NCBI GenBank assembly: GCA_903871875.1
Contig: CAIQIR010000011.1
Span: 53,776-117,775 of the forward strand
Origin: an uncultured Schlesneria sp.
Lineage (GTDB): Bacteria; Planctomycetota; Planctomycetia; Planctomycetales; Planctomycetaceae
Direction of reading: 5' to 3'
DNA: 64,000 bases
The notes below the pieces were generated by a model. It did no database searches, was not told the DNA's origin, and saw nothing but the letters and a program-made list of their open reading frames with translations. The translations under genes were made by a program, and so were the position numbers. How positions within the stretch are numbered: the first letter of the stretch is position 1; each line of letters starts with the position of its first letter. This document shows positions 29,064-38,469 of this stretch, in pieces.

Positions 29064-29271
29064 AAAGCCAAGCCACCCAAGGCAAGATCCTTGCGCATGT
29101 CGCTCGACGATCGCACCTTTCCCCGCGCCAATTGTTTTTTACACCTCTCGAATCATCGCTCCCCGACAAGACTTCGCGGCCGACTTCCGCGAAGCCGTGT
29201 TTTCGATCCTCACCGATACGGCGGATTATTTTGACCACACGGGCGGCTTTTCCGCAGTCGCCGAACGAATC

Positions 29272-29622
29272 TCATTCGTAATACCAATTCCGCACCAATA
29301 ACTCCCAGTGGGGGATTTGATCGCGATCGATGTGCACCTCAAAAAGAATCACGTCGCGAAGCAGCATTTCGGCATACAGCATCACCTCGATGACCACTGC
29401 ACCAGTTTCACAAACAACGAAGAACCATTGAACGGCGTCGCTATCAACCGAAGCGCTGAACGGCAGCGGTTGGCTGACAGACTTTTCTTCTATCAGAGAC
29501 TTATGCACGTGCTCGTATCGAGAATCATCTCCATTGATTGATGCCAGTAAGCCTGCTTTCATGACGTTTCCAAACTGACCTGCAAAACCATACCAATAAA
29601 GCCATTGGAATCGGCGTCTCAC
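29272..29622 (-). CDS. Small hypothetical protein
   Basis: A 116-residue frame with a GTG start and a GAAGGG about 12 bases upstream. It has an aromatic-rich N-terminus (RRFQWLYWYG) and ends in HWELLVRNWYYE. Composition looks protein-like and no larger frame competes in this 1-kb gap. No family recognised. It is also possible that this is a chance frame. Confidence 0.45.
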   Translation of the reverse strand: MRRRFQWLYWYGFAGQFGNVMKAGLLASINGDDSRYEHVHKSLIEEKSVSQPLPFSASVDSDAVQWFFVVCETGAVVIEVMLYAEMLLRDVILFEVHIDRDQIPHWELLVRNWYYE

Positions 29623-29951
29623 AATTTCAATTACCCTTCAGTCATGTCGACCGCATTAAAGACTAAATCGAATACGCGGCCGCGGAGTTTTTCACTAAAT
29701 CACCGGCACCGATTGTGGTACACTTCGCTAACTTATTGTGATTATTAGAGTTATATATGCGACTTTGCGGCTTTTCCCTTGAATCGATGAGCCAAACCGG
29801 TGCCAGGACAGTCCGAACCAATGAATGATGGAATTGGAATGGCGCTCAACTATTCCTGCCGGTGATTTAGCGGGGGCCGGAAACGCTTTTCTGTTCCCCA
29901 TTTTCTTGGTTGGCAGAATGGTAATGGCCACGAGATTCGTCGTACGACAAC

Positions 29952-29984
29952 GCCACCCGCAGACCTTTTGAGTCTGCGGGTGGC
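29952..29984 (-). terminator. Strong hairpin at the 3' end of the surface-protein gene
   Basis: Thirteen-bp perfect stem: left arm 29952-29964 starting GCCACCCGCAGA, right arm 29972-29984 ending TCTGCGGGTGGC, loop of 7 nt. It lies 20 bp past the stop of the minus-strand surface protein. There is no T-tract after it, so it may protect the transcript end or be a non-canonical terminator. Confidence 0.55.
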
Positions 29985-30003
29985 TGTGTTTAACGGACCG
30001 CTG

Positions 30004-33000
30004 TTACGCACCGTATTCATAGGCGCCGATGTCGACGGTGCCATTGACGACGCGGTTTCGGCCTCGCTGATCGGTGGTCAGCCCAGCGGCGGCTGCGGCG
30101 GAGTTACTTCCGTGATCGATCGCCAGACTGCCCGCCAGCAGGGCAATCGTTTGTGTCGGGCCGCCATTATTCTGGAGCGTCCCCAATAGCGGATTGATCG
30201 GGCTGGCGACGGTGCCGACGATATCACCGTTCACGCCGTTCGTGAAACCGGTCGCCGTCCCGAGGATGCCGATCAGCATGTGGCCGCCAGAGACGAAGCT
30301 ACCGTCAGCATCGGCGTTACTTGTGATCGCTGTGTTCTGGGCGACGATGCTGTTGGTCGCATTAAATGTGCCGGTATCGCTTTCGATTCCGCCGCCGTGA
30401 TCGGCCGAGTTGTCGGCAACTGTCGCATTGACGAGCGACGTGGTACCTCCGGTGGTGTTGGCCACACCACCGCCTGCACCGGTTGCGGTATTCAAGGCGA
30501 TCGTACTGTCCAAGATCTGAGTGTTGCCGATCACCGTGTACACTCCGCCACCATTGAGCGCGGCCGTGTTATGGGAAATTGTCGAACGCAAAACGGTCAG
30601 CAACGCTGGGCCGAACGTCGTTGTTCCTTCGTTCGAGACGCCGCCACCATTGCCCGACGCGTGATTGCTGTCAACGGTGGAGTCCGTGATGCTCATCACA
30701 CTGTCACGCTTGTTGTCGATGGCCCCACCGTCAGTCGCGGAGTTGCCGCTGATTGTACTCTTCGAGATTGTGATCGTACCGATCGCTGCCGTGATGCGGC
30801 CGGTGTTCTCAATGCCGCCCCCGAAACCGCCGGCGGTATTGCCACTAAAGGTCGTGCCCGTGATTCCGACCGTCCCCGCAAAATTCGTCAATCCGCCGCC
30901 GTCTGATACGGCCGTATTGTTGGAGATCGTGGCATTGGCGATCGTCAGGGGAGAAAGCTCGTTCTCGATGCCGCCCCCGCCGTTAGCACTCATGTTGCCG
31001 GTGATCTTGGTGGCCGAGATCGTCATCACTCCGCCGCCAATATTCATCACGCCGCCACCGGATTGTGCGGAGTTGTTCTGAATCGTGCTGTTCTGAATGT
31101 TGGTGGTGTTCTTGGTGGCAAACACGCCGCCGCCGTAAACCGACGTGTTATTGGCGATGGTCGTATGGTTGATGGTGAGCGTGCCGGGGCCGAAGCTTTC
31201 GGTGTTTTCGTTCGTTACACCACCGCCCGCCTCGGTGGACGAATTGCCGGTGATCGTGCTGCCCGTGATCGTCATCACGCTGTCACGTTTGTTGTCGATG
31301 GCGCCGCCGTCCTTCGCCGAGTTACCGGTGAATGTGCTATTTGTGATCGTCATGTTGCCGATCGCTGCCGTGATGCGGCCAGTATTCTCGATACCTCCCC
31401 CGACGCCACCCGTGGAGTTACCACTGAAGGTTGAACCCGCGACGTTGACAGTCCCGGCAAAACTGAAGATCCCGCCGCCGTCTGAGACGGAGGTATTATT
31501 GGAGACCGTCGAATTAGTGACCTTTAGTGAGGAAAGTTCGTTCTCGACGCCGCCACCGCTGGTCGTACTTGTGTTGCCAGAGATCTTTGTCGTCGAGATC
31601 GTCATCACCCCGCTGCCAATATTCATCAAGCCGCCGCCAGACTGTGCTGAGTTGTTCTGGATCGTGCTATTCTGAACGTTGGTGGTGTTCTTGATGGCAA
31701 ACACACCGCCGCCGTAGACCGACGTGTTGTTGGCGATGGTCGTGCGGAGAATGGTGAGCGTGCCGGGGCCGAAGCTCTCGGTGTTCTCGTTCGCCACACC
31801 ACCTCCCGCCTCGGTGGACGAATTGCCGGTGATCGAGCTGCCGGTGATTGTCATCACGCTGTCACGCTTATTGTCGATGGCCCCGCCGTCCTTCGCCGAG
31901 TTATTCGTGAAGGTACTCGTTGCGATGGTCATGGTGCCGATTGCTGCCGTGATGCGGCCGGTGTTCTCAATGCCGCCCCCGACACCGCCTGCGGTGTTAC
32001 CACTGAAATTCGAACCGGTGACGCCGACCGTCCCGGCGAAACTAAAGATCCCGCCGCCGTCTGACGCGGCTTTGTTGTTGGTGAACGTCGAATTGGACAC
32101 CGTCAGTGAGGAAAGCTCGTTCTCGATGCCGCCACCGCCGGTCGTACTCGTGTTGCCGACGACCGTTGTGCCCGAGATCGTCATCACTCCGCTGCCGATA
32201 TTCATCACGCCGCCGCCAGACTCTGCGGAGTTGTTCTGAATCGTGCTATTCTGAATGTTGGTGGTGTTCTTGGTGGCAAATACGCCACCGCCGTAGAACG
32301 ACGAGTTATTGGCGATGATCGTGTGGTTGATAGTGAGCGTGCCAGGGCCGAAGCTTTCGGTGTTCTCGTTCGCGATACCACCGCCCGCCTCGGTGGACGA
32401 ATTACCGGTGATCGAGCTGCCGGTGATCGTCATCACGCTGTCGCGTTTGTTGTCGATGCCGCCGCCGTCCTTCGCCGAGTTGCCGGTGAACGTACTGCTG
32501 GCGATGGTCATGGCACCGATTGCTGCCGTAATGCGACCTGTATTCTCGATGCCGCCCCCGACACCGTCGGCTGCGTTGCGACTGAAGGTCGAACCGGTGA
32601 CTCCAACTGCCCCGGCGAAATTGAAGATTCCGCCGCCGTCAGCGACGGCTCTGTTGTTGGAGACTGTCGAGTTGGCGATCGTTAGTGTGGAAAGTTCATT
32701 CTGGATGCCGCCACCCTCGCTGTCCGTCGAATTGCCGCTTAAGGTGGTTCCTGTCACGGTCATGCTGCTGCCGCCGATATTGGCGATCGCACCTCCTTCA
32801 TGCCCCGAATTGCCCGTGAACGTGCTGCCGGTGATGCTGACGATGGCACCGCCGTCAGCATAAAGTCCTGCGCCGTACGCGGCACTGTCATTCGAAGTGT
32901 CGCCGGGAGCGCGAGGCGTCAGCCGGTGCGTGGCGTTTCCGGTGAAAGTGGTATTGTTAATCACGGTCACTCCACCGTTCACTTCGACACCGCCGCCGCC

Positions 33001-34722
33001 ATAATTGTTGGCGTCGCTCAGGGCCTGATTGCCGGAAATTGTGCAATTATTGATGAACAGCGAAGCTTGTTCGCTAAGCACGCCGCCGCCGCCGAGCGTT
33101 CCGGAATTCGTGGCATTCCCGCCCGTCACGTTCAGGCCGCGCAAGCTGAGACTGGCGCCGGGCAGCACCTGAAAGACGCGATCGATGGAATTGGCGTTCA
33201 CGCTGGTGACCGCAGCCCCTGCGCCGACGATTTCAACTTTACTGAGGATGTCCAGGTCGCCAGTGGCGCCGGCAACTTCACCTTTCCCGGCGATCGACAG
33301 TTTGTACGTGCCGGGTTGAAGAGTAATCACCACCGGAACGAGAAGATTTAATGCATTCGCTTCCATGATTGCAGCACGCAGCGTGACTTTCCCGTTCGCA
33401 TCCTCGGCAGTTCCACTACCGGGATTCGCATCGACGGTGTCGGCGAAGCTATTCACGACGAAATTGTAATTCGTATACCGCTGCGTGAAGACACCCGTCG
33501 TGTCCGATGCTCCTGCGCCGCTCCAGGCGATCACCAGTCCCCCATTCATGGCGGCAATGGTCGGAAGTTGCTGCGTACCAACCACGGTGGTGTTCACGAG
33601 GCGTTCGTTGCCTAGCGCCGTGGCCGAAGAGTTAAACTCGCGGAAATAGATACCCGACGAATCTCCCACGCCGTTCCCCTGCCAAGCCACGGTGAAGTTT
33701 GTTCCGCTGGCTGCCACGGACGGCGTTTGCTGCGTCCCCGTTGTCGTTTGATTGACAAGAATCTCGCTGCTAAGGGCGGCTCCCGCGGCACTGATCAGAC
33801 GGACGAAGACGCCGGAGTTATCTCCGACTCCGTTTCCGCTCCAGCCAACGACAAACGATCCGTCGCTACGGACAGCCAGGGAGGGAGATTGCTGGGGACC
33901 GCTGGTGGTTTGATTGACCAGTGTCTCTGCCGTCACCGCGACTCCTGCGCTATTGAAGCGTCGGAAGAAGACGCCCGATGAATCTCCCGCGCCATTTCCC
34001 TGCCAGGCCACCGCAAAGCCGCCGGCGCCGTCGGAGGTCAGCGACGGGTTGTTCTGAGTGCCTGCGGTCGTTTGATTGACGAGGAACTCGCTGCCGACCA
34101 GCGACGTTCCCGTCGAATCTGAGACGCGCCCAAACACGCCGCTGGTATCGCCCGCCCCCTGCCCGGACCAGGTGACAACGAATCCGCCGCCGGTGAGGTA
34201 GGCCACAGCCGGCGACTGCTGGTCGCCAGCTGTCGTGGTATTCGCCACCATTTCACCACTCAGCGGCGTGCCGTCCGCGGCAAATTGCCGGGTGACAATT
34301 GTCAGCCCGCTCCCATCTTGACCCTGGCTTTGCCACGCGACAACAAACTGTCCATTCGCGGCCACAGCGACGGCGGGTTGATTTTGATCGTTGACCGTGG
34401 TGGCATTGACGAGAATCTCTCCCGACAATGGCGTACCGTCGGCGGCAAAACGTCGCGCATAAACGCCGTACCCAGAACCATCACCCAAACTGCTGCTCCA
34501 GACCGTGACATAGCTGTTGTCGGCGGCCACCGCGACGGATCGACCGTCCGCTGCGCCGACAGTCTGGATTCCGACGGTCGATGTATTAACAGGTGTTTCC
34601 AGACCAACGGCCGTTGCGGATAACAGTGTCCGACGTTCCAGCATCTCGATCGCGGCAATCTGACTTGTGGAGCCTGCGGAACGATTCTGCTGACGACGAC
34701 GCGCTTTGCTGCTGAACAACAT
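30004..34722 (-). CDS. Giant repeat surface protein (LExRxLLSA N-terminus, CSLREA, choice-of-anchor Q)
   Basis: 1572 residues, very likely exported and surface-exposed. ATG 34722 has AAGGAG eight bases upstream. The N-terminus carries LERRTLLSA at about 28-36, the planctomycete LEPR-XLL type sorting region. Residues about 40-410 hold about seven copies of a roughly 62-residue repeat (consensus AWxGxGxGDxSGVF, LVNQTTxGTQ). A CSLREA-type segment (VNSFADTVDANPG, TLRAAIMEANAL) follows, then a long Asn/Gly/Ser/Thr-rich parallel beta-helix (GNSxxGGGI turns) and a C-terminal choice-of-anchor Q region (NNGGPTQTIALL, DIGAYEYGA). The helix contains four tandem 193-residue units. Confidence 0.9.
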   Translation of the reverse strand: MLFSSKARRRQQNRSAGSTSQIAAIEMLERRTLLSATAVGLETPVNTSTVGIQTVGAADGRSVAVAADNSYVTVWSSSLGDGSGYGVYARRFAADGTPLSGEILVNATTVNDQNQPAVAVAANGQFVVAWQSQGQDGSGLTIVTRQFAADGTPLSGEMVANTTTAGDQQSPAVAYLTGGGFVVTWSGQGAGDTSGVFGRVSDSTGTSLVGSEFLVNQTTAGTQNNPSLTSDGAGGFAVAWQGNGAGDSSGVFFRRFNSAGVAVTAETLVNQTTSGPQQSPSLAVRSDGSFVVGWSGNGVGDNSGVFVRLISAAGAALSSEILVNQTTTGTQQTPSVAASGTNFTVAWQGNGVGDSSGIYFREFNSSATALGNERLVNTTVVGTQQLPTIAAMNGGLVIAWSGAGASDTTGVFTQRYTNYNFVVNSFADTVDANPGSGTAEDANGKVTLRAAIMEANALNLLVPVVITLQPGTYKLSIAGKGEVAGATGDLDILSKVEIVGAGAAVTSVNANSIDRVFQVLPGASLSLRGLNVTGGNATNSGTLGGGGVLSEQASLFINNCTISGNQALSDANNYGGGGVEVNGGVTVINNTTFTGNATHRLTPRAPGDTSNDSAAYGAGLYADGGAIVSITGSTFTGNSGHEGGAIANIGGSSMTVTGTTLSGNSTDSEGGGIQNELSTLTIANSTVSNNRAVADGGGIFNFAGAVGVTGSTFSRNAADGVGGGIENTGRITAAIGAMTIASSTFTGNSAKDGGGIDNKRDSVMTITGSSITGNSSTEAGGGIANENTESFGPGTLTINHTIIANNSSFYGGGVFATKNTTNIQNSTIQNNSAESGGGVMNIGSGVMTISGTTVVGNTSTTGGGGIENELSSLTVSNSTFTNNKAASDGGGIFSFAGTVGVTGSNFSGNTAGGVGGGIENTGRITAAIGTMTIATSTFTNNSAKDGGAIDNKRDSVMTITGSSITGNSSTEAGGGVANENTESFGPGTLTILRTTIANNTSVYGGGVFAIKNTTNVQNSTIQNNSAQSGGGLMNIGSGVMTISTTKISGNTSTTSGGGVENELSSLKVTNSTVSNNTSVSDGGGIFSFAGTVNVAGSTFSGNSTGGVGGGIENTGRITAAIGNMTITNSTFTGNSAKDGGAIDNKRDSVMTITGSTITGNSSTEAGGGVTNENTESFGPGTLTINHTTIANNTSVYGGGVFATKNTTNIQNSTIQNNSAQSGGGVMNIGGGVMTISATKITGNMSANGGGGIENELSPLTIANATISNNTAVSDGGGLTNFAGTVGITGTTFSGNTAGGFGGGIENTGRITAAIGTITISKSTISGNSATDGGAIDNKRDSVMSITDSTVDSNHASGNGGGVSNEGTTTFGPALLTVLRSTISHNTAALNGGGVYTVIGNTQILDSTIALNTATGAGGGVANTTGGTTSLVNATVADNSADHGGGIESDTGTFNATNSIVAQNTAITSNADADGSFVSGGHMLIGILGTATGFTNGVNGDIVGTVASPINPLLGTLQNNGGPTQTIALLAGSLAIDHGSNSAAAAAGLTTDQRGRNRVVNGTVDIGAYEYGA
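30692..33007 (-). repeat. Four tandem 579-bp coding repeats inside the surface-protein gene
   Basis: The motif around GTCATCACGCTGTCACG recurs at 30692, 31271, 31850 and 32429, giving exact spacing of 579 bp three times, i.e. 193 codons with the frame preserved. Each unit encodes markers such as IDNKRDSVMTI, NENTESFGPGTL, NSTIQNNSA and IENTGRITAAIG. The middle copies are most alike; the outer copies are diverged or partial. The outer limits given are approximate. Confidence 0.9.
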
Positions 34723-35031
34723 CCAATAACTCCTTCGTTGATGGATCAACAAAGCCTCGTCGAGGCGTTGCGGGACTGAGCGTAATCCTAAGATCGCCAA
34801 TTCGTGGAGATGGTCGCGCGGAACCGCGCCAATGACTGAAATCGCTATGAGTTGTATCGGTATGATGCGACGAAGCGTAACAACCTTAAATGTGCTTGGC
34901 AAATAAGCGGGGGTGGTTTCTGGGCGTTGCTGCAGATCTGCTTAACGAGTGTTTCAAGATAGGTAAGTAACGGAGGGTGGATTGATGTGCTCAAATGGGC
35001 AGGTGTGTTTTCACTGTCATTCCCAGACCCA
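34723..35031. other. Upstream region of the surface-protein gene
   Basis: About 310 bp between two minus-strand genes. It should carry the promoter of the surface-protein gene, but no convincing sigma-70 boxes, repeats or RNA genes were identified. Confidence 0.4.
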
Positions 35032-35472
35032 CTATTTAATATCGTTCGGCGTCACTTCGAAATGCGCGACTTCGCTGCCGGTTTCGTCATAGTAGGCATA
35101 CACCAGAGTTACTCCTTGCTTTCGCAGATTCGCCATCTCTGTGGAGGTTTTGTAGGTGTTCGTCACGATGGGGCGCATGGCGTCCACCAATGCTTTGGGA
35201 TCGGGCTTCTCGGTCAGATTCGTCAGCGTATACTTATACATCAACTTCTTGCCGGGCAACGCGAGTGTGATTTCAAGACGCGTCGCGTCATCCAGCCTCA
35301 TTGGCAGTGCTTGATTAATCTGCTTTGAAGCCTGTACAAGTCCCTGATCCAAATTCGAATCAGAAAGCGATCGCATGGCGTTGCTGCCAACGAGCGCTCC
35401 GATCGACGACCCGATGACAGCGGCAATGATGACGACGGTGCGGCTTTTCCGCGGTTGCTTGGGATCGTCCAT
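35032..35472 (-). CDS. Small single-pass membrane hypothetical protein
   Basis: 146 residues from ATG 35472 (GAGAAG upstream). A basic N-terminus (KQPRKSR) leads into one transmembrane segment (TVVIIAAVIGSSIGALVG), then a soluble part predicted to be periplasmic, with conserved-looking text LPMRLDDATRLE and VYAYYDETGSEVA. No family recognised by eye. It ends just before the upstream region of the surface-protein gene; a functional link is not shown. Confidence 0.7.
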   Translation of the reverse strand: MDDPKQPRKSRTVVIIAAVIGSSIGALVGSNAMRSLSDSNLDQGLVQASKQINQALPMRLDDATRLEITLALPGKKLMYKYTLTNLTEKPDPKALVDAMRPIVTNTYKTSTEMANLRKQGVTLVYAYYDETGSEVAHFEVTPNDIK

Positions 35473-35683
35473 GATAACTTCTCGCTTCTGGTTGTCTCGA
35501 ACTGATGCTGCAGTGTGGCGATGATCGCTGTGAGAAATCAACCGTTTTCGACGATTAACTGTCGACAATCGTGTTGGTGGCAATAAAACGCATTTGTGTG
35601 CCCAGTACAGCGATGGGCAATGCGCCAAAAAACCTGTTTACGGTTTTTCAGTCATGATTCATGATCCCCTGGTGATCTTCAGC

Positions 35684-36310
35684 TCAAGGGCTGGGAGCGT
35701 TGCTTAGTGTTGCTGGATGATCCGCTAAACCAAGTTGCCTTTTGATGAGCATGACACATTCGGCGAGTCCCAAACAAAGCACGGGAACGACTTGAAATCC
35801 GAAGCGCGGGATCGTGCTGTTCAAATGATAATCCAACGGCAAACTGGTCACGAGAAACGGTAGCACCAAAAGTGCCAGATAGCCGATTGCGATGGATAAG
35901 GCGATACGTCCGATCCGACCACCGACCGCCGCCGCGAAAATCGTCACCGGAAAGAACAGCCCAAAACTGGCGACAGAAGACAACATAGAAAGGAAACGCG
36001 ATAGCACGACAGGTAAGCATTGAGATCCTGCAATCAGCCGTTGCAGGGAAAGATGAGCGACCTGAACGTTTTCCATGGGCATCTCGGAATTAATTTGCAG
36101 AAGTCCCAACCGAAAGAGGCTCCAGTTGAGAATGCCTCCCATCAGGAACGCTCCGCCAAACAGAAGACGCTCCCACCTTCGCGGCTGAAGTGCAACGACA
36201 CCACAAGTGACCATGACCGCCGCAATAAGTCCTTCGGCCTTCAGTCTCGCCAATCCGACTCCACAAAGTCCGATGGCCATCAGACCAGGATTCAGTTTTG
36301 CCCAAATCAA
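35684..36310 (-). pseudogene. C-terminal remnant of a polytopic membrane glycosyltransferase-like protein
   Basis: A 208-residue open frame with five or six hydrophobic segments (GLIAAVMVTCGVVAL, FLMGGILNWSLF, LALLVLPFLVTSL). The tail (NSTIPRFGFQVVPVLCLGLAE) resembles the end of GT39/ArnT-type membrane proteins. Coding text of the same character continues upstream of its only start (TTG): the codons for LPLGVFILTTLIWAK are in frame up to a TGA, while VYRYVERNE is readable just beyond in another frame. This suggests a truncated or frameshifted gene. It could also be an intact small membrane protein. Confidence 0.5.
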
Positions 36311-36766
36311 AGTTGTCAGGATGAAAACACCCAGCGGCAGGTCTCATTTCGCTCGACGTACCGGTACACCTCGGGAAGTACTTTTCGTCCAGCACCGTAC
36401 GATTTAAAGCGGCCCTGATCAACCTGCCCGCGACCTTCCTTGCGGCGGCGTGCGATGTTCACATTCAATGTCGCTGAACATGTCACTCTATTCGTGACAA
36501 TCCGAATCCTCAGGATGCACTTCGTGCACGTTCGGGGTAATCGATTTATCCGTTACCTTGGCTGCATTTCTGTAGATGCGTCGAGGCGACATTTGATGAA
36601 GCGGAATTTCCACACATTTTCCCGCCGTGCCGATTTATTCCCATTTTATCAACTAAGGTTGCGGGTAGTCCCCGTTGGTTAGTGCCGACTGAAGGGATCG
36701 TTCCGCCACCGAAATGGCTCAATCGGTGGCAGAATATTTGGAATTTGGCTGGTGCAGAGGTCGTCC
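36311..36766. other. Intergenic with decayed coding sequence at its left end
   Basis: The left 100-130 bp seem to hold minus-strand coding debris (YGAGRKVLPEVYRYVERNE) in a different frame from the gene remnant before 36310. The rest shows only short chance frames. Confidence 0.4.
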
Positions 36767-37900
36767 ATGCAACCGTGGTCGCTGACAGGTCGTATGACCG
36801 CATCGGGAGAGATCTGCAGCAAGCTGGTCGATCCCGTTCCCTTTCGTATTGGTCGGCGTCCCGACGCGTCTTTGACGCTCTCTCGAGCATCGGTCTCGGG
36901 TATGCACGCGGAACTTTTCACGGTCGGTGACCAGTTGTATGTCCGCGATCTGGGAAGCACGAATGGCACGTTCGTCAACGGCCAGCGGCTGGCCGACGTC
37001 ACCGAGTTGCAAGCAGACGATGTCATTCAGTTCGCCGACATGGCGTTGCGGGTTGCGCGGACGTCGCCGAAACGAGCAACACAAACGATTGCAGAAGATT
37101 TTTGCGACCAAGCGCTGGCCTGCGTTCAGTTCGATAAGTTGCTGCGCGACGAGATTGTCACGCCCTATTTCCAACCAATTGTTGACCTGCGAACCGGCCT
37201 GACCGAAGCATTCGAGGTGCTGGCCCGCAGCAGTGTCGTTGGTCTGGAAACCCCTCTTCGCATGTTCGCCGCGGCCAGCGAATTAGATCTGGAAGGTCAG
37301 TTAAGCGATTTGATGCGGCGAAAAGGGGTCGAGGTCAGTCAGACGTTCCACGAAACTCCTCCGATTTATTTGAACACGCACCCCGTCGAATTCGAAAACG
37401 ATGCGGACTGGGAATGGGTTACGCGGCTACGCGAGATGGCTCCGTCGCAGAAATTGGTCATCGAAATCCATGAAGCCGCGGTGACCGACGTGATCAACGT
37501 CGCGCGGTTCCGAGCGATGCTGCGCGACTACGATATTGGCCTGGCATTTGATGATTTCGGCGCCGGCCAGGCTCGGATCGCCGAACTTGTCGCCATCCGT
37601 CCCGACTGCTTGAAATTCGACCGCTGCCTGATCACCGCCTTGGACAAAGCCGAGCCCGCAAAGCAGCGATTTGTTCGCGATCTGGTTTACGCCGTTCGAG
37701 ATATTGGCGTGACTCCCTTAGCAGAAGGCATTGAAACGATCGGAGAACAGCTGATCTGTGCGGAACTCGGGTTCGAATTGGCACAAGGTTTCGCACTGGG
37801 CAGGCCCCTGCCTGTCGATAACTACCGGGATTGGAAGTCGACACTGTCCGCGAATGAGATTTCATCGCGCGAACCCCGTCAGATCCTTGCACCAATTTGA
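36767..37900 (+). CDS. FHA-EAL signalling protein (candidate c-di-GMP phosphodiesterase)
   Basis: 377 residues from ATG 36767 (AGAGG upstream; a GTG five codons earlier is possible). Residues about 20-98 are an FHA phosphothreonine-binding domain: FRIGRRPDASL, SVSGMHAEL and STNGTFVNG. Residues about 130-365 are an EAL domain: EVLAR in the EAL position, LNTHP (Asn), VIEIHE (Glu), AFDDFGAG (metal Asp pair), LKFDR (Lys), AEGIET and AQGFALGRP. The metal and catalytic residues look intact, so c-di-GMP hydrolysis is plausible, controlled by a Ser/Thr-kinase-phosphorylated partner through the FHA domain. No TM segment. Confidence 0.9.
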   Translation: MQPWSLTGRMTASGEICSKLVDPVPFRIGRRPDASLTLSRASVSGMHAELFTVGDQLYVRDLGSTNGTFVNGQRLADVTELQADDVIQFADMALRVARTSPKRATQTIAEDFCDQALACVQFDKLLRDEIVTPYFQPIVDLRTGLTEAFEVLARSSVVGLETPLRMFAAASELDLEGQLSDLMRRKGVEVSQTFHETPPIYLNTHPVEFENDADWEWVTRLREMAPSQKLVIEIHEAAVTDVINVARFRAMLRDYDIGLAFDDFGAGQARIAELVAIRPDCLKFDRCLITALDKAEPAKQRFVRDLVYAVRDIGVTPLAEGIETIGEQLICAELGFELAQGFALGRPLPVDNYRDWKSTLSANEISSREPRQILAPI

Positions 37901-38469
37901 AAACGCATCGAGATTGTGCGGCTCGCCGCGCAGTCCCTCGAAGTTTCGTGAGTAACGTTTCGGTGCTAAATCAACTTGGTGTTTTTCAATCAATTGCGAA
38001 AGTCGCCGGTTCTGTCGACGTGGCCTAAACTTCGTTCCGCGCGACCAGTGCCATTCGTTCCTGACACCGTTGCCAGGTCGGCAATCACTCTTCGGCCGAC
38101 CGCAAAATACCGACGCCGAACCACAACGTAATTCACGCTCCACTATTGGAACGGATCCTCGTTTCCCGAGCACGACTTACGGGCACAAACCTGTCCGATC
38201 CTGCCGGGTGATGACCAGGGGGGGGCGGTGATCTCAATGTGTCTGAGACCCGATTCATCGAGTTCGATTGCAGAGGCTGATCCCCATTTCTGATTTCCCT
38301 CAATCGGTCAGAGGGGCGATGCCGAGATCATCTGACCATCAAACAACGTGACAGGCTTGACCTCATTTCGTAGACTTAAGACGAGGTGTCTGTTTTTGGT
38401 TGTTCTTCACCATCGAGTGCGGCTTTCACAATGCTTGAATGTGGTTGCTGACAGGAAATCAGGTGAAAC
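37901..38469. other. Intergenic, no confident gene
   Basis: Contains a run of eight G at 38218-38225 and a minus-strand frame (37862-38173) without recognisable content that overlaps the EAL gene end. No RNA gene or repeat family member was recognised. Confidence 0.45.

Noticed and set aside
31145..32863. Long plus-strand open frames (31145-31675, 31724-32239, 32309-32863)
   Set aside because: They run antisense to the surface-protein repeats; their regularity is caused by the tandem repeat and they lack starts or domains of their own.
30692..33007. Regularly spaced repeats that could suggest a CRISPR array
   Set aside because: Period is 579 bp within a translated frame, with no short repeats or unique spacers; no cas genes in the window.
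37862..38173. 103-codon minus-strand frame after the FHA-EAL gene
   Set aside because: Overlaps the EAL gene end, no signal or family text; could be a relic but not supportable.
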